A stretch of DNA of 64,000 nt from JAEWWD01 sp964440115 (GCA_964440115.1 CAYTPV010000007.1:1-64000); one strand, 5' to 3'; positions 50,443 to 60,206 are shown, counted from the stretch's first letter. Translations and numbers: made by a program. The notes: generated from the sequence alone by a model not told the origin.

Positions 50443-50715
50443 ATGCGAGGAGAAACCTACTATATGTTATCATTTGATTCGACGCATGCGGCCATGCGCG
50501 CGGAGCAGCATTTAAAGGAACAGCTCTTGGTTTGCGCGATGCCGACGCTGCGAGCGGTCAGCGCAGGCTGCGGAATATCTTTGCGCATAGAAGAGGGAGA
50601 ATATCCAAAGCTGGAGGAGGCTCTAAAAAAAGAGTATCCGGCAAACGCACAGCCCTATCGCCTGTATCTGGTAACGCCGAACGGGCCGGAATTGGTAAGC
50701 AAGAGCGGTACTTGA
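50443..50715 (+). CDS. DUF3343 putative Se/S carrier-like protein
   Basis: A 90-residue protein of the DUF3343 family, described as a possible Se/S carrier. MLSFDSTHAAMRAEQHLKE and PTLRAVSAGCGISLRI are typical, and one cysteine lies in SAGCGIS. The ATG at 50443 has aggaggc upstream. Being back to back with yedF supports a joint role. tcdA follows after 35 bases. Confidence 0.82.
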   Translation: MRGETYYMLSFDSTHAAMRAEQHLKEQLLVCAMPTLRAVSAGCGISLRIEEGEYPKLEEALKKEYPANAQPYRLYLVTPNGPELVSKSGT

Positions 50716-50750
50716 TTGAAGTAAAAAACCGCAGTATTTGAGGAGAAACG

Positions 50751-51509
50751 ATGTTACACGCATTTTCCAGAACGGAACTGCTGTTGGGCAGCGATGGGAT
50801 GCAGAAGCTGGGGCAGGCGGCCGTAGCTGTATTCGGCATCGGCGGAGTGGGTTCTTATGCCGTGGAAGCGCTTGCACGCAGCGGGGTAGGCCGTATTGCG
50901 ATATTTGACGATGACAGCGTGTGCCTGACCAATATCAATCGTCAGCTGATCGCGGTTCGCTCCACTGTCGGCCGTAAAAAAGTGGATGTCATGCGCGAAC
51001 GGATATTGGACATCAACCCCAAGTGTATGGTAGAGGCGAACGAATGCTTTTATACTGCGGAAAATGCCGCTGAATATGACTTCAGCGGCTACAGCTATAT
51101 CATCGATGCCATCGATACCGTATCTTCCAAATTAACACTCATAGAACGCGCATATGCGGCGGGCGTTCCCATTATCAGCTGTATGGGGGCGGGGAATAAG
51201 CTGGATCCCACTCGGCTGGAAGTAGCGGATATTTATAAAACCAGCGTTTGCCCTTTGGCTCGCGTCATGCGAAAGGAATTGCGGTCGAGAGGAATTCCCT
51301 CGCTTAAGGTGGTATTTTCAAAAGAAGAGGCAATTACGCCGATCGAAGACGAGAGCTTAAGCTGCAAGCATAACTGCGTTTGCCCGCCGGACGCCAAACG
51401 AACCTGTGCGGTCAGAAGGCAGGTGCCTGGCAGCATTGCATTTGTTCCCTCTGTTGCGGGTCTGATACTTGCGGGAGAGGTGATCCGCAGCATCGCAGGC
51501 TGCGAATGA
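50751..51509 (+). CDS. tcdA: tRNA threonylcarbamoyladenosine dehydratase
   Basis: A 252-residue E1-like (ThiF/HesA) enzyme. ATP-binding FGIGGVGSYAVEALARSG, then DDDSVCLTNINRQ, and the catalytic-zone CKHNCVCPP. It cyclises t6A at position 37 of tRNA to ct6A using ATP. In bacteria it works with a CsdA/CsdE-type sulphur relay, which makes the nearby yedF-DUF3343 pair notable. tgaggag precedes the ATG. Confidence 0.9.
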   Translation: MLHAFSRTELLLGSDGMQKLGQAAVAVFGIGGVGSYAVEALARSGVGRIAIFDDDSVCLTNINRQLIAVRSTVGRKKVDVMRERILDINPKCMVEANECFYTAENAAEYDFSGYSYIIDAIDTVSSKLTLIERAYAAGVPIISCMGAGNKLDPTRLEVADIYKTSVCPLARVMRKELRSRGIPSLKVVFSKEEAITPIEDESLSCKHNCVCPPDAKRTCAVRRQVPGSIAFVPSVAGLILAGEVIRSIAGCE

Positions 51510-51528
51510 TAGAGTTGGGGGTATTTCC

Positions 51529-52026
51529 ATGCAAATAAGGGATGCGGCAGAAGGGGATATTGCCGCGCTCAGAGCAATTATGAACTATTATCGCGAAAAC
51601 AGCAGTTTCATATGGGAAAAAAAGCTGCTGACGGACGCGGATGTTCAGGCGTGGCTCGAAGAGCACAGTGCGCTGCCATATGCTGCGCTGGTTGCAGAAG
51701 AAGACGGCAAAGTCATAGGGTTTGCATCCCTTTCGTGTTTCCGTGCTTACAGCGGTTATAGACAAACGGCGGAGAACAGCATCTATCTGTCCCCTGAACT
51801 GACAGACAGGGGATATGGCGGCGCGCTGATGTGCGCTTTGCTGATGCGCGCGCAACAAAATGGGTTGCGGGTAGTCACGGCATGGATAGATTCTGAAAAC
51901 CAGAATTCCGTACGCTTCCATGAACGCTTTGGCTTTAAGCAGACAGGACTCATGCAGGATGTAGGCGTATTGGATAATGAACCAAGAAGCGTTGTGATTA
52001 TGCAATACATGGCGGAAATGTCTTAG
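51529..52026 (+). CDS. GNAT acetyltransferase, phosphinothricin-type
   Basis: A 165-residue GNAT enzyme resembling phosphinothricin and methionine-sulfone acetyltransferases: IRDAAEGDIAALRAI, ASLSCFRAYSGYRQTAENSI and the acetyl-CoA loop TDRGYGGAL, with NQNSVRFHERFGF near the end. It would acetylate an amino group with acetyl-CoA; glutamine-synthetase-inhibitor-like compounds or oxidised methionine analogues are family substrates. It starts 19 bases after tcdA. Confidence 0.87.
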   Translation: MQIRDAAEGDIAALRAIMNYYRENSSFIWEKKLLTDADVQAWLEEHSALPYAALVAEEDGKVIGFASLSCFRAYSGYRQTAENSIYLSPELTDRGYGGALMCALLMRAQQNGLRVVTAWIDSENQNSVRFHERFGFKQTGLMQDVGVLDNEPRSVVIMQYMAEMS

Positions 52027-52104
52027 GGCTATACAGTCTGCTTTCATGGGGTTATACTAGTCGAGGCATGTCCGGGATCGGACTGGTGTTGCTTGGAGGT
52101 TGAA

Positions 52105-52950
52105 ATGCAAAAAAGGGTCGCTGCCATTCACGATATTTCCTGCTTTGGCAAATGTTCATTGACTGTCGCACTGCCGATACTTTCCGCCGTTGGTATCGAG
52201 ACGAGTGTTATACCTACAGCCGTTCTTTCTACGCATACCGGGGGATTTTCCGGGTTTACCTACCGCGATCTTACAGCGGATATACTGTCCATCGTGTCGC
52301 ATTGGCAGACGCTGGATATTCAGTTTAATTCCATCTATACGGGGTTCCTTGGCTCGTTCGAACAGATTGATATCGTTTGCGAAACGTTCCGAAGGCTTAA
52401 AAACAAGGATACAATCATTCTCGTGGACCCGGTCATGGCAGATAACGGGCAGCTCTACAAGGTATTTAATTCGAATTTTCCGGCGGGCATGCGCAAGGTT
52501 TGCGCGCTTGCGGACGTCATCGTTCCCAATATGACCGAAGCTGCACTGCTGCTGGGCATCCCGTATGAGGAAGGCCCGTATACGCAAGAATGCATCAAAA
52601 CGTTATTGCAACGTCTGAGTGAGTTGGGGCCAAAACAGGTTGTGCTGACCGGCGTATATTTTGATATGGAAAATCTGGGCGTAGCGGCTTATGACAGAGA
52701 TACGGATACCGTCAGTTATGCTTTCTCAGGAAGAATTGAGGGGAGTTATCATGGTACGGGCGATGTATTCGCAAGCGCGCTGTTAGGGGCGTTGCTCAAT
52801 GGTCAGACAATACAGGAGGCTGCCCAGCTTGCGGTTGATTTTACAGTATGCAGTATTGCGCGCACGCGTGCGTCTGAAACAGATGTGCGTTTCGGCGTAA
52901 ATTTTGAGGAAGGGCTTCCAATGCTTCTTCAGCGCTTACAGTTAGTATAA
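52105..52950 (+). CDS. Pyridoxamine/pyridoxal kinase
   Basis: A 281-residue ribokinase-fold enzyme of the PdxY/PdxK type: HDISCFGKCSLTVALPILSA, DPVMADNGQLY, PNMTEAALLLG and the catalytic GSYHGTGDVFASAL. It phosphorylates vitamin B6 vitamers with ATP. The ATG at 52105 follows ggagg five bases upstream and is favoured over one four codons earlier. A strong terminator follows. Confidence 0.9.
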   Translation: MQKRVAAIHDISCFGKCSLTVALPILSAVGIETSVIPTAVLSTHTGGFSGFTYRDLTADILSIVSHWQTLDIQFNSIYTGFLGSFEQIDIVCETFRRLKNKDTIILVDPVMADNGQLYKVFNSNFPAGMRKVCALADVIVPNMTEAALLLGIPYEEGPYTQECIKTLLQRLSELGPKQVVLTGVYFDMENLGVAAYDRDTDTVSYAFSGRIEGSYHGTGDVFASALLGALLNGQTIQEAAQLAVDFTVCSIARTRASETDVRFGVNFEEGLPMLLQRLQLV

Positions 52951-52963
52951 ATGTTATGTATGC

Positions 52964-53000
52964 AAATAAACGGGGCTTGTGTTGCAAGCCCCGTTTATTT
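52964..53000. terminator. Bidirectional terminator
   Basis: A perfect 16-bp stem aaataaacggggcttg with its complement and a five-base loop. It serves the B6 kinase gene and the convergent NlpC/P60 gene. Confidence 0.9.
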
Positions 53001-53011
53001 ATTCTTGATGT

Positions 53012-54361
53012 TCAGAATACCCGTCGTGCAATTACGAAGTTGCGTTCGTAATATCCGGTGGTCTCGCTGATTACGACTTTTCCCTGCGAAGAGGAGGCGT
53101 GCAGGAATCTTCCGTCCCCAAGGTAAATGCCTGTATGGTTGATGTTTTCGTTGGTATCCGACTTGTAGAAAAGGATATCACCTTTTTTACAGTCATCCAG
53201 GCTTCTGATGGCTTTCCAGTCGGAGACCTCACTAAAGCCGATCGCATTGTAGCGGCTGACACTTACGCCGCACAGACGCAGGGCGTAATACACCAGACCG
53301 GAGCAATCGAACGAATCCGGGCCTTCTTCGCTCCACACATAAGGCTTGCCCAACTGCGCTTTCGCGGCGGAAATGAGACCGCTTACGCTGTTGCTGTAGG
53401 AACCGGGGGCCTCTTCCTCAGAGTCCGGGCGAACCGTTGGCTTGGGTGTGGCGGTGGGCTTGGGCGTTCTCTCGGGCTCGTACGTCGTATCGTCGTCATC
53501 GAGCACCGGAATATCATAGGTGGGGGCAGGCCTTACCGTTGGTTTTACAGTTGGCTTTGCAGTTGGTTTTGGTGTTGGCTTAGGCGTTGGCTTGGGGGTA
53601 GGGTCAACGAGATACCGCGCTTTGGGGGAATAAAGAAGATCCCGTTCTGCATGTACGATAATACCTGTTTGGTCAAGATTGTTGCGCTTCTGGAACGCTT
53701 TTACCGCACGTTCCGTAGCTATTCCGAAATATCCGTTGTCCTTGTCCTGATAATACCCGAGTTCAATCAGCCTGCGCTGCATGCTTCGCACATCTGAACC
53801 CTTGTCGCCGGATTTCATTCTATACGGCAGCGCTTCATCGCTGAACAGAAGCCGCTGGGTATGGGCGTCTGCAATACCATCCTGCGGTAAATTCTGGCCG
53901 CGTTGGAATAGCTGAACCGCACTCTTCGTGACGGTTCCATAATAAGTCGTGATTTCGTCGTAATCGAAATACCCAAGCTCCATGAGTCGCTGCTGCAATG
54001 TCGCTACAGCTTCACAATCATCTTCCTGCTGCAGTGTTGTGTATTGTGCTTCATCCGTTGAGGGCGACGGGGATGTGCTTTGCAGAATGGTTGAAGTGGG
54101 CGAAGCCGTAGGAGCGGCAATCGGCGTAGGAACAGGGGTGGGAGTACTATCGGGAGACGGACTTAGCGAGCGCGGCGCGGCTGCAAAAACATCCTCATGC
54201 ATGGGTGAGCCGAACAGATAACCGTTGAACAGCAGAGGCAGACCAATAAACGCAACAATCAAAGCGCCGCCAATCATTACTAACCAAACACGGGCGCATT
54301 TGAAGCTGCTGCGATGGCTTGTACGCTTTTTTACGGTGCACTTGCCCGCATGGGTCGCCAT
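53012..54361 (-). CDS. Membrane-anchored NlpC/P60 wall hydrolase
   Basis: A 449-residue protein. One membrane span lies near residues 25-48 after a basic start. A Ser/Thr/Pro linker leads to two peptidoglycan-binding repeats (about 105-170 and 180-245; LQQRLMELGYFDYD and MQRRLIELGYYQDK). Then comes a Pro-Thr-Lys repeat linker (PKPT units, about 255-320) and an NlpC/P60 domain with catalytic Cys in SFDCSGLVYY and His in NHTGIYLGDG. It should cleave wall stem peptides outside the cell, perhaps in sporulation or division. It is monocistronic. Confidence 0.9.
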   Translation of the reverse strand: MATHAGKCTVKKRTSHRSSFKCARVWLVMIGGALIVAFIGLPLLFNGYLFGSPMHEDVFAAAPRSLSPSPDSTPTPVPTPIAAPTASPTSTILQSTSPSPSTDEAQYTTLQQEDDCEAVATLQQRLMELGYFDYDEITTYYGTVTKSAVQLFQRGQNLPQDGIADAHTQRLLFSDEALPYRMKSGDKGSDVRSMQRRLIELGYYQDKDNGYFGIATERAVKAFQKRNNLDQTGIIVHAERDLLYSPKARYLVDPTPKPTPKPTPKPTAKPTVKPTVRPAPTYDIPVLDDDDTTYEPERTPKPTATPKPTVRPDSEEEAPGSYSNSVSGLISAAKAQLGKPYVWSEEGPDSFDCSGLVYYALRLCGVSVSRYNAIGFSEVSDWKAIRSLDDCKKGDILFYKSDTNENINHTGIYLGDGRFLHASSSQGKVVISETTGYYERNFVIARRVF

Positions 54362-54553
54362 GTGGCACGCTCCTCTCCACGAGAATGTATAACAGAATTG
54401 GTTATACCTTCCATGTATATATAGTATATACCATTATATCGGCAAATTCCAACATAAACATGAGTATTTCCTGCATATACGGCAAAATAATATACAGATT
54501 TATACCATTAAAATGCCTCTGCAGCTTCACTTATGGAAAATCAAGCCTGCATA

Positions 54554-54562
54554 TGGTATGAT
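54554..54562 (+). promoter_or_regulatory. Extended -10 element before the ABC-F gene
   Basis: TGGTATGAT, 37 bases ahead of the start. The same TATGGTATGATG string occurs at 63138-63149 before another gene. The rest of 54362-54598 is AT-rich and without a gene. Confidence 0.4.
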
Positions 54563-54598
54563 GCTGAAAGATAATAAGAAACGATCAAGGAATAGAAC

Positions 54599-56518
54599 AT
54601 GGCATTATTGGCGGCTTACAAACTTGAAAAGGCATACGGAGGACGTACTCTTTTTGCGGACGTATCCTTCGAAGTAGGGGATAAAGATCATATTGGCCTG
54701 GTTGGGGCAAATGGAACGGGAAAAACGACGCTCCTGCAAATACTTCTGGGCGTGCAGAAACCGGATTCCGGGGCAGTCCATAGAAACAAACTGCTTCGTG
54801 TGGGATGTTTGGAACAGACGCCCTCGTTTTCACCCGATGAAACGCTCTATGGCCTCGTTTTGGACGTATTTGCTCCTTTGCTCGCGGCGGAAAAGGAACT
54901 TGAAAACATCAGCAAACAGCTCCTTATGCCCGATGCCGAGCTTGAACCTTTGATCAAAAAGCAGCATCAGGTGCAGGAACGGTATGAGCAGGAAGGCGGG
55001 CTGACCTGCCGCAGCCGCGCGCGCGCCTCGCTGCTTGGATTGGGATTTTCCGAACAGGAGCTTTCCCTGAATGCGTCTGCGCTGAGCGGCGGACAGCTCA
55101 ATAAGGCAATGCTCGCCCGCGTCTTGCTTTCGGGCGCGGATCTCCTGTTTTTGGATGAGCCGACAAACCATCTGGATATCGCATCCGTTGAGTGGCTGGA
55201 AAACTATCTCAAGTCGTACACGGGCGCTTATATTGTAATATCTCATGACCGTTATTTTTTGGATCAGGTAACCAACCGTACCATTGAGCTGATGAACAGC
55301 AAGATATTCCAGACACAGGGGAATTATTCTGCGCATATTGAACAGCGTTCGAGCGCACAGGAAATCGCGCGCAGGCATTACCGGAATACGCAGAAGGAAA
55401 TACGCCGAATCTACGGCATTGTGGAGCAGCAACGCCGCTGGAACCGGGAAAGGAACATCAGAACCGCCGAATCAAAGCTGAAGCAGATTGAACGGCTAAA
55501 GGCGACGCTGGTTGAACCCGAAAAAGACGAAGACTCCATACGGTTTGCCTTCACTGCACGAGAACCCGGCAGCAACGATATGCTCCTTGCAGATCATCTT
55601 TCCAAGGCTTACGGCGAAAAGAAACTCTTTTCGGGCGTTTCCATGCAGATCCGAAAAGGGGAACATGTATTTCTGCTGGGTCCCAACGGCTGCGGCAAGA
55701 CTACGCTCTTGCGCATACTCATGGGCAGGGAAGGCGCGGATTCGGGTGTTGCAGCGTTCGGCGCGGGTGTACAGACGGCGTATTACGAGCAGAACATGCG
55801 ATCCATGGATTCGGAGAAATCCGTGCTGTCGGAAGTATGGGACGCTTACCCCAGAATGGAACACACGCAGGTTAGAAACGCGCTTGCGGCATTTTTATTC
55901 CGCGCGGACTCGGCGGAAAAACGCATTGGCATGCTTTCCGGCGGCGAACGGGCGCGTGTACAGCTATTAAAGCTCATGCTTTCAGGCGCCAATCTGCTGC
56001 TGCTGGACGAGCCGACCAACCATCTGGATATCGCCTCAAGGGAAGCACTTGAAAGTGCACTCGAAGATTATGACGGAACGCTGCTGGTCGTCACGCATGA
56101 CCGGTATCTGGTCAACCGGATGGCGGACCGCGTGCTGTATATGAAGCCGGACGGATTATTCGAGACGATCGGTGGCTATGACGAGTTCCTGCTTGAACAG
56201 TCACAGGTACAAAAAGAAAAGGAAACGGCGAGCGAAGTCGAAAAGCCGCAAAACGAATACCGGGCAAAGAAGGAAAAGCAAAGTGCAATTACCCGGCAAA
56301 AGGGTATTTTGAACCGCGCGGAGAAGAATGCGGCGCAGGCAGAAGAAAAAGCTGCCGATCTGGAGAAACAGCTTGCAGATCCGCAAATTGCAGCTGATTA
56401 TGTAAAGGCTGGCGAATTGGCTCAGGCTCTTGCGGATTGCAAGGCCGAAATAGAACAGTGCTACGAGCAATGGGAACAGGCTGAGCGCGATCTTGAGGCA
56501 CTTTGCGCGGAGGAATAA
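54599..56518 (+). CDS. ABC-F family ATPase
   Basis: A 639-residue soluble protein with two ATP-binding cassettes: Walker A GANGTGKTT and GPNGCGKTT, signatures LSGGQLNKA and LSGGERARV, and twice LDEPTNHLDIAS. Between them is the basic interdomain linker (near residues 245-305), and the C-terminal 100 residues form a charged coiled coil. There is no membrane domain. ABC-F proteins act on the ribosome; some give antibiotic resistance and others aid translation. Which applies here cannot be told. aaggaa precedes the ATG. Confidence 0.92.
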   Translation: MALLAAYKLEKAYGGRTLFADVSFEVGDKDHIGLVGANGTGKTTLLQILLGVQKPDSGAVHRNKLLRVGCLEQTPSFSPDETLYGLVLDVFAPLLAAEKELENISKQLLMPDAELEPLIKKQHQVQERYEQEGGLTCRSRARASLLGLGFSEQELSLNASALSGGQLNKAMLARVLLSGADLLFLDEPTNHLDIASVEWLENYLKSYTGAYIVISHDRYFLDQVTNRTIELMNSKIFQTQGNYSAHIEQRSSAQEIARRHYRNTQKEIRRIYGIVEQQRRWNRERNIRTAESKLKQIERLKATLVEPEKDEDSIRFAFTAREPGSNDMLLADHLSKAYGEKKLFSGVSMQIRKGEHVFLLGPNGCGKTTLLRILMGREGADSGVAAFGAGVQTAYYEQNMRSMDSEKSVLSEVWDAYPRMEHTQVRNALAAFLFRADSAEKRIGMLSGGERARVQLLKLMLSGANLLLLDEPTNHLDIASREALESALEDYDGTLLVVTHDRYLVNRMADRVLYMKPDGLFETIGGYDEFLLEQSQVQKEKETASEVEKPQNEYRAKKEKQSAITRQKGILNRAEKNAAQAEEKAADLEKQLADPQIAADYVKAGELAQALADCKAEIEQCYEQWEQAERDLEALCAEE

Positions 56519-56531
56519 CGGGAGGCTGCCT

Positions 56532-58052
56532 ATGGAAATATTCAAATTCGGGTTGGGCGTACGTTTTGACGTCATGGAAGGCGAAGAGCAAGCAACGCCA
56601 AAACAGCTTTGGGAAGAAGTGTTCTCCGTACTCACCACCAGCGACGTACAGGGAATGCACGTTTATGGGGGAATGGTATCCTCTGAAGAATTTGCGTCCA
56701 AAGAGCCCTGTTATATCTGCGCGTTTACAAATGGCAGGCTCAAAGAAATGCGGCGTGTATACCGGAAACTGGAAGAGGATGCCGGCGTAAATATGTACCT
56801 TGCTGCGACGCATCCGTTTCTGCAGTCCAATGCGCTGGAAAAAATAAGCGGCCTTACTTTTTATGGCAGGATACAGAGGGACGGTACACTGCATGGCGGG
56901 GATGAGGATCTCTTTGGCGTGCGCGTCTGTAAAAAACGCGGCAAACGCCGTCCGGTAGGCAAGGGAATCGTATTTCTGCTTGCTCCGGATGCATTTTCGA
57001 ATGTATTTACCTCCAAGCAGGTCATCCGCAGATTGACGCTCGCCGCACGCAAGCACTTTACAGGTGTGCGCGTTTTGCCTTTGCCTATCGCAAATGGCGG
57101 AGCAGGGACGGTGGACGCATTGTTGAGCGCCTGCAATGGGACAGGCCGCACAGTGCAGATTCAGGGTCCGCATGGGGAAAAAACGCAAGCGCGATATGCG
57201 GTGCTGCGAGGGTCAACGGCTGTCATTGAAATGCCCGGTGAATTTGTAAAGCACAATGAAGCCCAAGATAGCGGATGCTCCAGCTTTGGCATAGGCGAAC
57301 TCATACGCAGGGCCATGGATGAAGGCTTAAAAGAGATAATCATCGGTCTTCCCCAAAACTGTATAGATGACGGAGGACTTGGCTGTCTGCGTGCTTTAGG
57401 CGCAAAACTGTTGGATAATGAAGGAAATGAACTAGCCGGAGCTGCGAAGGATTTGGCAAATGTCGCGAAAATAGATACGGAGCTTCTGCATTCCCACCTT
57501 CGCGACACAAAGTTTATTTTTATGACGGATGACGAGATACAGCCAAATGCAGGGCTTACAGGAATCGCTCAGCTGCTTGATCGGGCCGGGGGCACGGATA
57601 CGCAAACCATATCCATATCTGCCCCTGCCGTCGATTTTGTTGCAACGCTTATGGCACTCCTTCATGCTGAAAGGAAATCAGCAATTGATTCACTTCTTTA
57701 TGCTGCGGAATTTGATCGCAGGCTGAAAAACGTATCGCTCGTAGTGACAGGCACAGGGAGCCTTGATGCGCGGAGCCTAAAACCCGGAAGCGTGGTGGAA
57801 ACCATTGTCTCCCGCTGCAGCAAGCATAAGGTGCCTGTTGCGGTCATTGCGGGGCAGGTCGGCCCCGGGGGGGAGACATTGCTGGATATTTGCGAATGCA
57901 GCGTGATTTCAGCGGTAGATGCGCCGATTTCCCTTGAAGACGCGACTGAGAAGGCGGTTGTACTGTTTGACAATGCAGCGAACCGGATGTTCCGCTTTAT
58001 CCGGCTGGGCAGGGAAATTGAGCGCGTTTCCGCCAGAAAGAGCAAAAAATAG
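56532..58052 (+). CDS. Glycerate-kinase-like protein with extra N-terminal domain
   Basis: A 506-residue protein. Residues from about 155 on resemble GarK/GlxK-type glycerate kinase: VFLLAPDAFSNVFTSKQ, PLPIANGGAGTVDALL, CIDDGGLGCLRALGAKL, VVTGTGSLDARS, GQVGPGGETLLD. Known members read DSFKGS and MADGGEGT at the first two places, so the active site is altered and glycerate kinase activity is doubtful. Residues 1-150 are a domain that I do not recognise. gggagg precedes the ATG at 56532, 13 bases after the ABC-F stop. Confidence 0.75.
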   Translation: MEIFKFGLGVRFDVMEGEEQATPKQLWEEVFSVLTTSDVQGMHVYGGMVSSEEFASKEPCYICAFTNGRLKEMRRVYRKLEEDAGVNMYLAATHPFLQSNALEKISGLTFYGRIQRDGTLHGGDEDLFGVRVCKKRGKRRPVGKGIVFLLAPDAFSNVFTSKQVIRRLTLAARKHFTGVRVLPLPIANGGAGTVDALLSACNGTGRTVQIQGPHGEKTQARYAVLRGSTAVIEMPGEFVKHNEAQDSGCSSFGIGELIRRAMDEGLKEIIIGLPQNCIDDGGLGCLRALGAKLLDNEGNELAGAAKDLANVAKIDTELLHSHLRDTKFIFMTDDEIQPNAGLTGIAQLLDRAGGTDTQTISISAPAVDFVATLMALLHAERKSAIDSLLYAAEFDRRLKNVSLVVTGTGSLDARSLKPGSVVETIVSRCSKHKVPVAVIAGQVGPGGETLLDICECSVISAVDAPISLEDATEKAVVLFDNAANRMFRFIRLGREIERVSARKSKK

Positions 58053-58069
58053 AGGAGGAGGCTCCCGAT

Positions 58070-58531
58070 ATGGCCGTTAAAGAACATCAGAATATTGCGC
58101 GAGATACCTGGAATATTTTCATGCAGTTATGTCAGACGCATACGTTCTGCATGCAGCATACATTGAAAAAATACGGTCTGTATGAGGGGCAGCCGGCCTT
58201 TTTGTTCCGTATTCGGGATATGGGCAAGCCAAGTCAGATCGAGCTTGCGCAGTCGCTGGGCGTAAGCAAATCTTCCGTCGGCGTTTCTCTTCGCAGGCTT
58301 GAAAAGAGCGGGTTTGTGAAACGGGAACAGGACCCTGCGGACAGCCGCAGCAATCGGGTGTCGCTTACAAAGAAAGGGCAGGAATTTGCCCATTGGTGCG
58401 AAATGGATGTCGATATGATTGCCAACAATCTGCTGGAGGATTTTGAAGGGGAAGAGCGCGAGGCGGCTCTGCGTACATTAAAACGACTTTTAAAGGGACT
58501 GGAAGCCATGCGTACCCGTATAAAGTCATAA
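58070..58531 (+). CDS. MarR-family regulator
   Basis: A 153-residue winged-helix protein: PSQIELAQSLGVSKSSVGVSL, then RRLEKSGFVKREQDPADSRS, as in MarR. It follows the glycerate-kinase-like gene by 17 bases with gaggagg upstream and may control this unit. Its ligand is unknown. Confidence 0.9.
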   Translation: MAVKEHQNIARDTWNIFMQLCQTHTFCMQHTLKKYGLYEGQPAFLFRIRDMGKPSQIELAQSLGVSKSSVGVSLRRLEKSGFVKREQDPADSRSNRVSLTKKGQEFAHWCEMDVDMIANNLLEDFEGEEREAALRTLKRLLKGLEAMRTRIKS

Positions 58532-58549
58532 CACAAAGTCTGATGCCTT

Positions 58550-58581
58550 AAGCATTCCCGCAAAACGGGGATGCTTTTTTG
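58550..58581 (+). terminator. Terminator
   Basis: aagcattcccg and cggggatgctt (one G-T pair) around a five-base loop, then tttttt. Confidence 0.85.
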
Positions 58582-58613
58582 TTAACCTGCAGATACTGTA
58601 GGCGGGTGAAATT

Positions 58614-60206
58614 ATGAAGAAGACGATATGGGAGACGCTGCGCTTTGACGAACCTGATCAGGAGTTCGAGCTGCTTGAAACTGAGCAGGGAAATCCCGGC
58701 TTTTTAGGCGGCTGGCCGGATTCTCAGGAATCCAAGCAGGAACCGCCTGCGCCGCCGGCATCCAGCAGCCTGACGGAAAATGAAAACAGGCTAAAGAAAG
58801 AATATTACAAAGATATCAACCCGGATATTTTGCTGCGGCGGTTTATGCTGGGCGGCACGATTCCTGCGCTTGTTGTTTGCATCAACGGCATGGCCAGTAC
58901 GACTCAGGTCAACGATTTCATACTTCGTCAGGGCATGGTTCCCGGCTGTATGATGGCAGCGGGAGAAAACCTTGCACAATATGCGTTCGAACATGTATTT
59001 GCACATCAGGATGCGTCTTTGGAGAACGACTGGGCGAAAATCAAAATGGCAATCTGCGAGGGCAGGACGGCGGTATTCATAGAGGGTGACAGCCAGGCAG
59101 TGCTCATGGATACGCGCGGGTTCGAAAAACGCAGCGTAAGCACTACCCAGAATGAAAAGGTCATCCGCGGGCCGCAGGAAGGGTTCAACGAGAGTATTCG
59201 CACCAACGTAACGCTTCTCCGCAGAATTATCAAAACTGATGATTTCATCTGTGAATTTCAGGATGCTGGAGGCAAAAACAATGTTGTGATGGTGATTGCT
59301 TATCGTGCAAGCGTAGTCAATCCCAAGCTTCTCGAAGAAGTCAAGCGTCGCCTGGAGAAGGTTGACACACGCATGATACTCAACAGCGGCACTCTTGAAC
59401 AGCTTACAGAGCAACACAGCCTTTCCCCGCTGCCGCAGATACTCACTACGGAGCGTCCCGACCGCGCGGCGGCGCATATCATGCAAGGGCATGTGGTGGT
59501 GATTTGTGAAGGCAGTCCTACTGTGCATGTCATGCCAGTCACACTTTTTACTCTAATGGCAACATCCGAAGATTCATTCATGCGGCGGCCGCTGGGCAGC
59601 GTGTTGCGTATTGTCAGGTATATCGGCGCAACATTGAGTATATTGCTGCCGGGCTATTTCCTGTCGCTTGCGCTGCATCATCAGGGCATGATGTCCACGG
59701 AAGTCGTCACCACAATTATTGCTTCTCGGCAAATGGTATTTCTTCCGCTGGGCGTGGAGATGATATTTCTGTTATGGGTATTTCAGCTGATCAGAGAGGC
59801 GGGGTTGCGCGTCCCGGGCGGAGTTGGTCAGGCAATCGGTATCATCGGCGGATTGATATTGGGGCAGGCGGCAGTTGCGGCTAATATGGTAAGCACGGTC
59901 GTACTGATTATCGTTGCGCTGTCGGGCATGGGGAATTTTACAATTCCGGATTATTCCACGCAGATCGCGGCGGAATATTTTCGGCTCATATTAGTGATAT
60001 TGGGCTGGATTGGCGGATTACTGGGCCTGACTGCCGGATTGCTTGCAATTGCTGCATGGATGGCCACGCTCAAATCGTATGGCGTACCTTTTCTTACGCC
60101 GGTCGCGCCAAAGACCTATTCGAGTCGACCGCCGATATTGCGCGGCGCAATCACGCAGCATCAGCGCGGGGATGATTATACGAACACGCAGGAGGGAGCT
60201 TCATGA
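58614..60206 (+). CDS. Spore germinant receptor A subunit
   Basis: A 530-residue GerA/GerKA-family protein. The soluble N-terminal domain has KVIRGPQEGFNESIRTN and ILLRRFMLGG-type motifs, and the membrane part has EDSFMRRPLGSVLRIVRY and PGGVGQAIGIIGGLILGQAA. With the B and C subunits it senses nutrients in the spore inner membrane and starts germination. It begins an operon with four-base overlaps (gerA-gerB and gerB-gerC). The family defines the role; the germinant cannot be told. Confidence 0.94.
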   Translation: MKKTIWETLRFDEPDQEFELLETEQGNPGFLGGWPDSQESKQEPPAPPASSSLTENENRLKKEYYKDINPDILLRRFMLGGTIPALVVCINGMASTTQVNDFILRQGMVPGCMMAAGENLAQYAFEHVFAHQDASLENDWAKIKMAICEGRTAVFIEGDSQAVLMDTRGFEKRSVSTTQNEKVIRGPQEGFNESIRTNVTLLRRIIKTDDFICEFQDAGGKNNVVMVIAYRASVVNPKLLEEVKRRLEKVDTRMILNSGTLEQLTEQHSLSPLPQILTTERPDRAAAHIMQGHVVVICEGSPTVHVMPVTLFTLMATSEDSFMRRPLGSVLRIVRYIGATLSILLPGYFLSLALHHQGMMSTEVVTTIIASRQMVFLPLGVEMIFLLWVFQLIREAGLRVPGGVGQAIGIIGGLILGQAAVAANMVSTVVLIIVALSGMGNFTIPDYSTQIAAEYFRLILVILGWIGGLLGLTAGLLAIAAWMATLKSYGVPFLTPVAPKTYSSRPPILRGAITQHQRGDDYTNTQEGAS

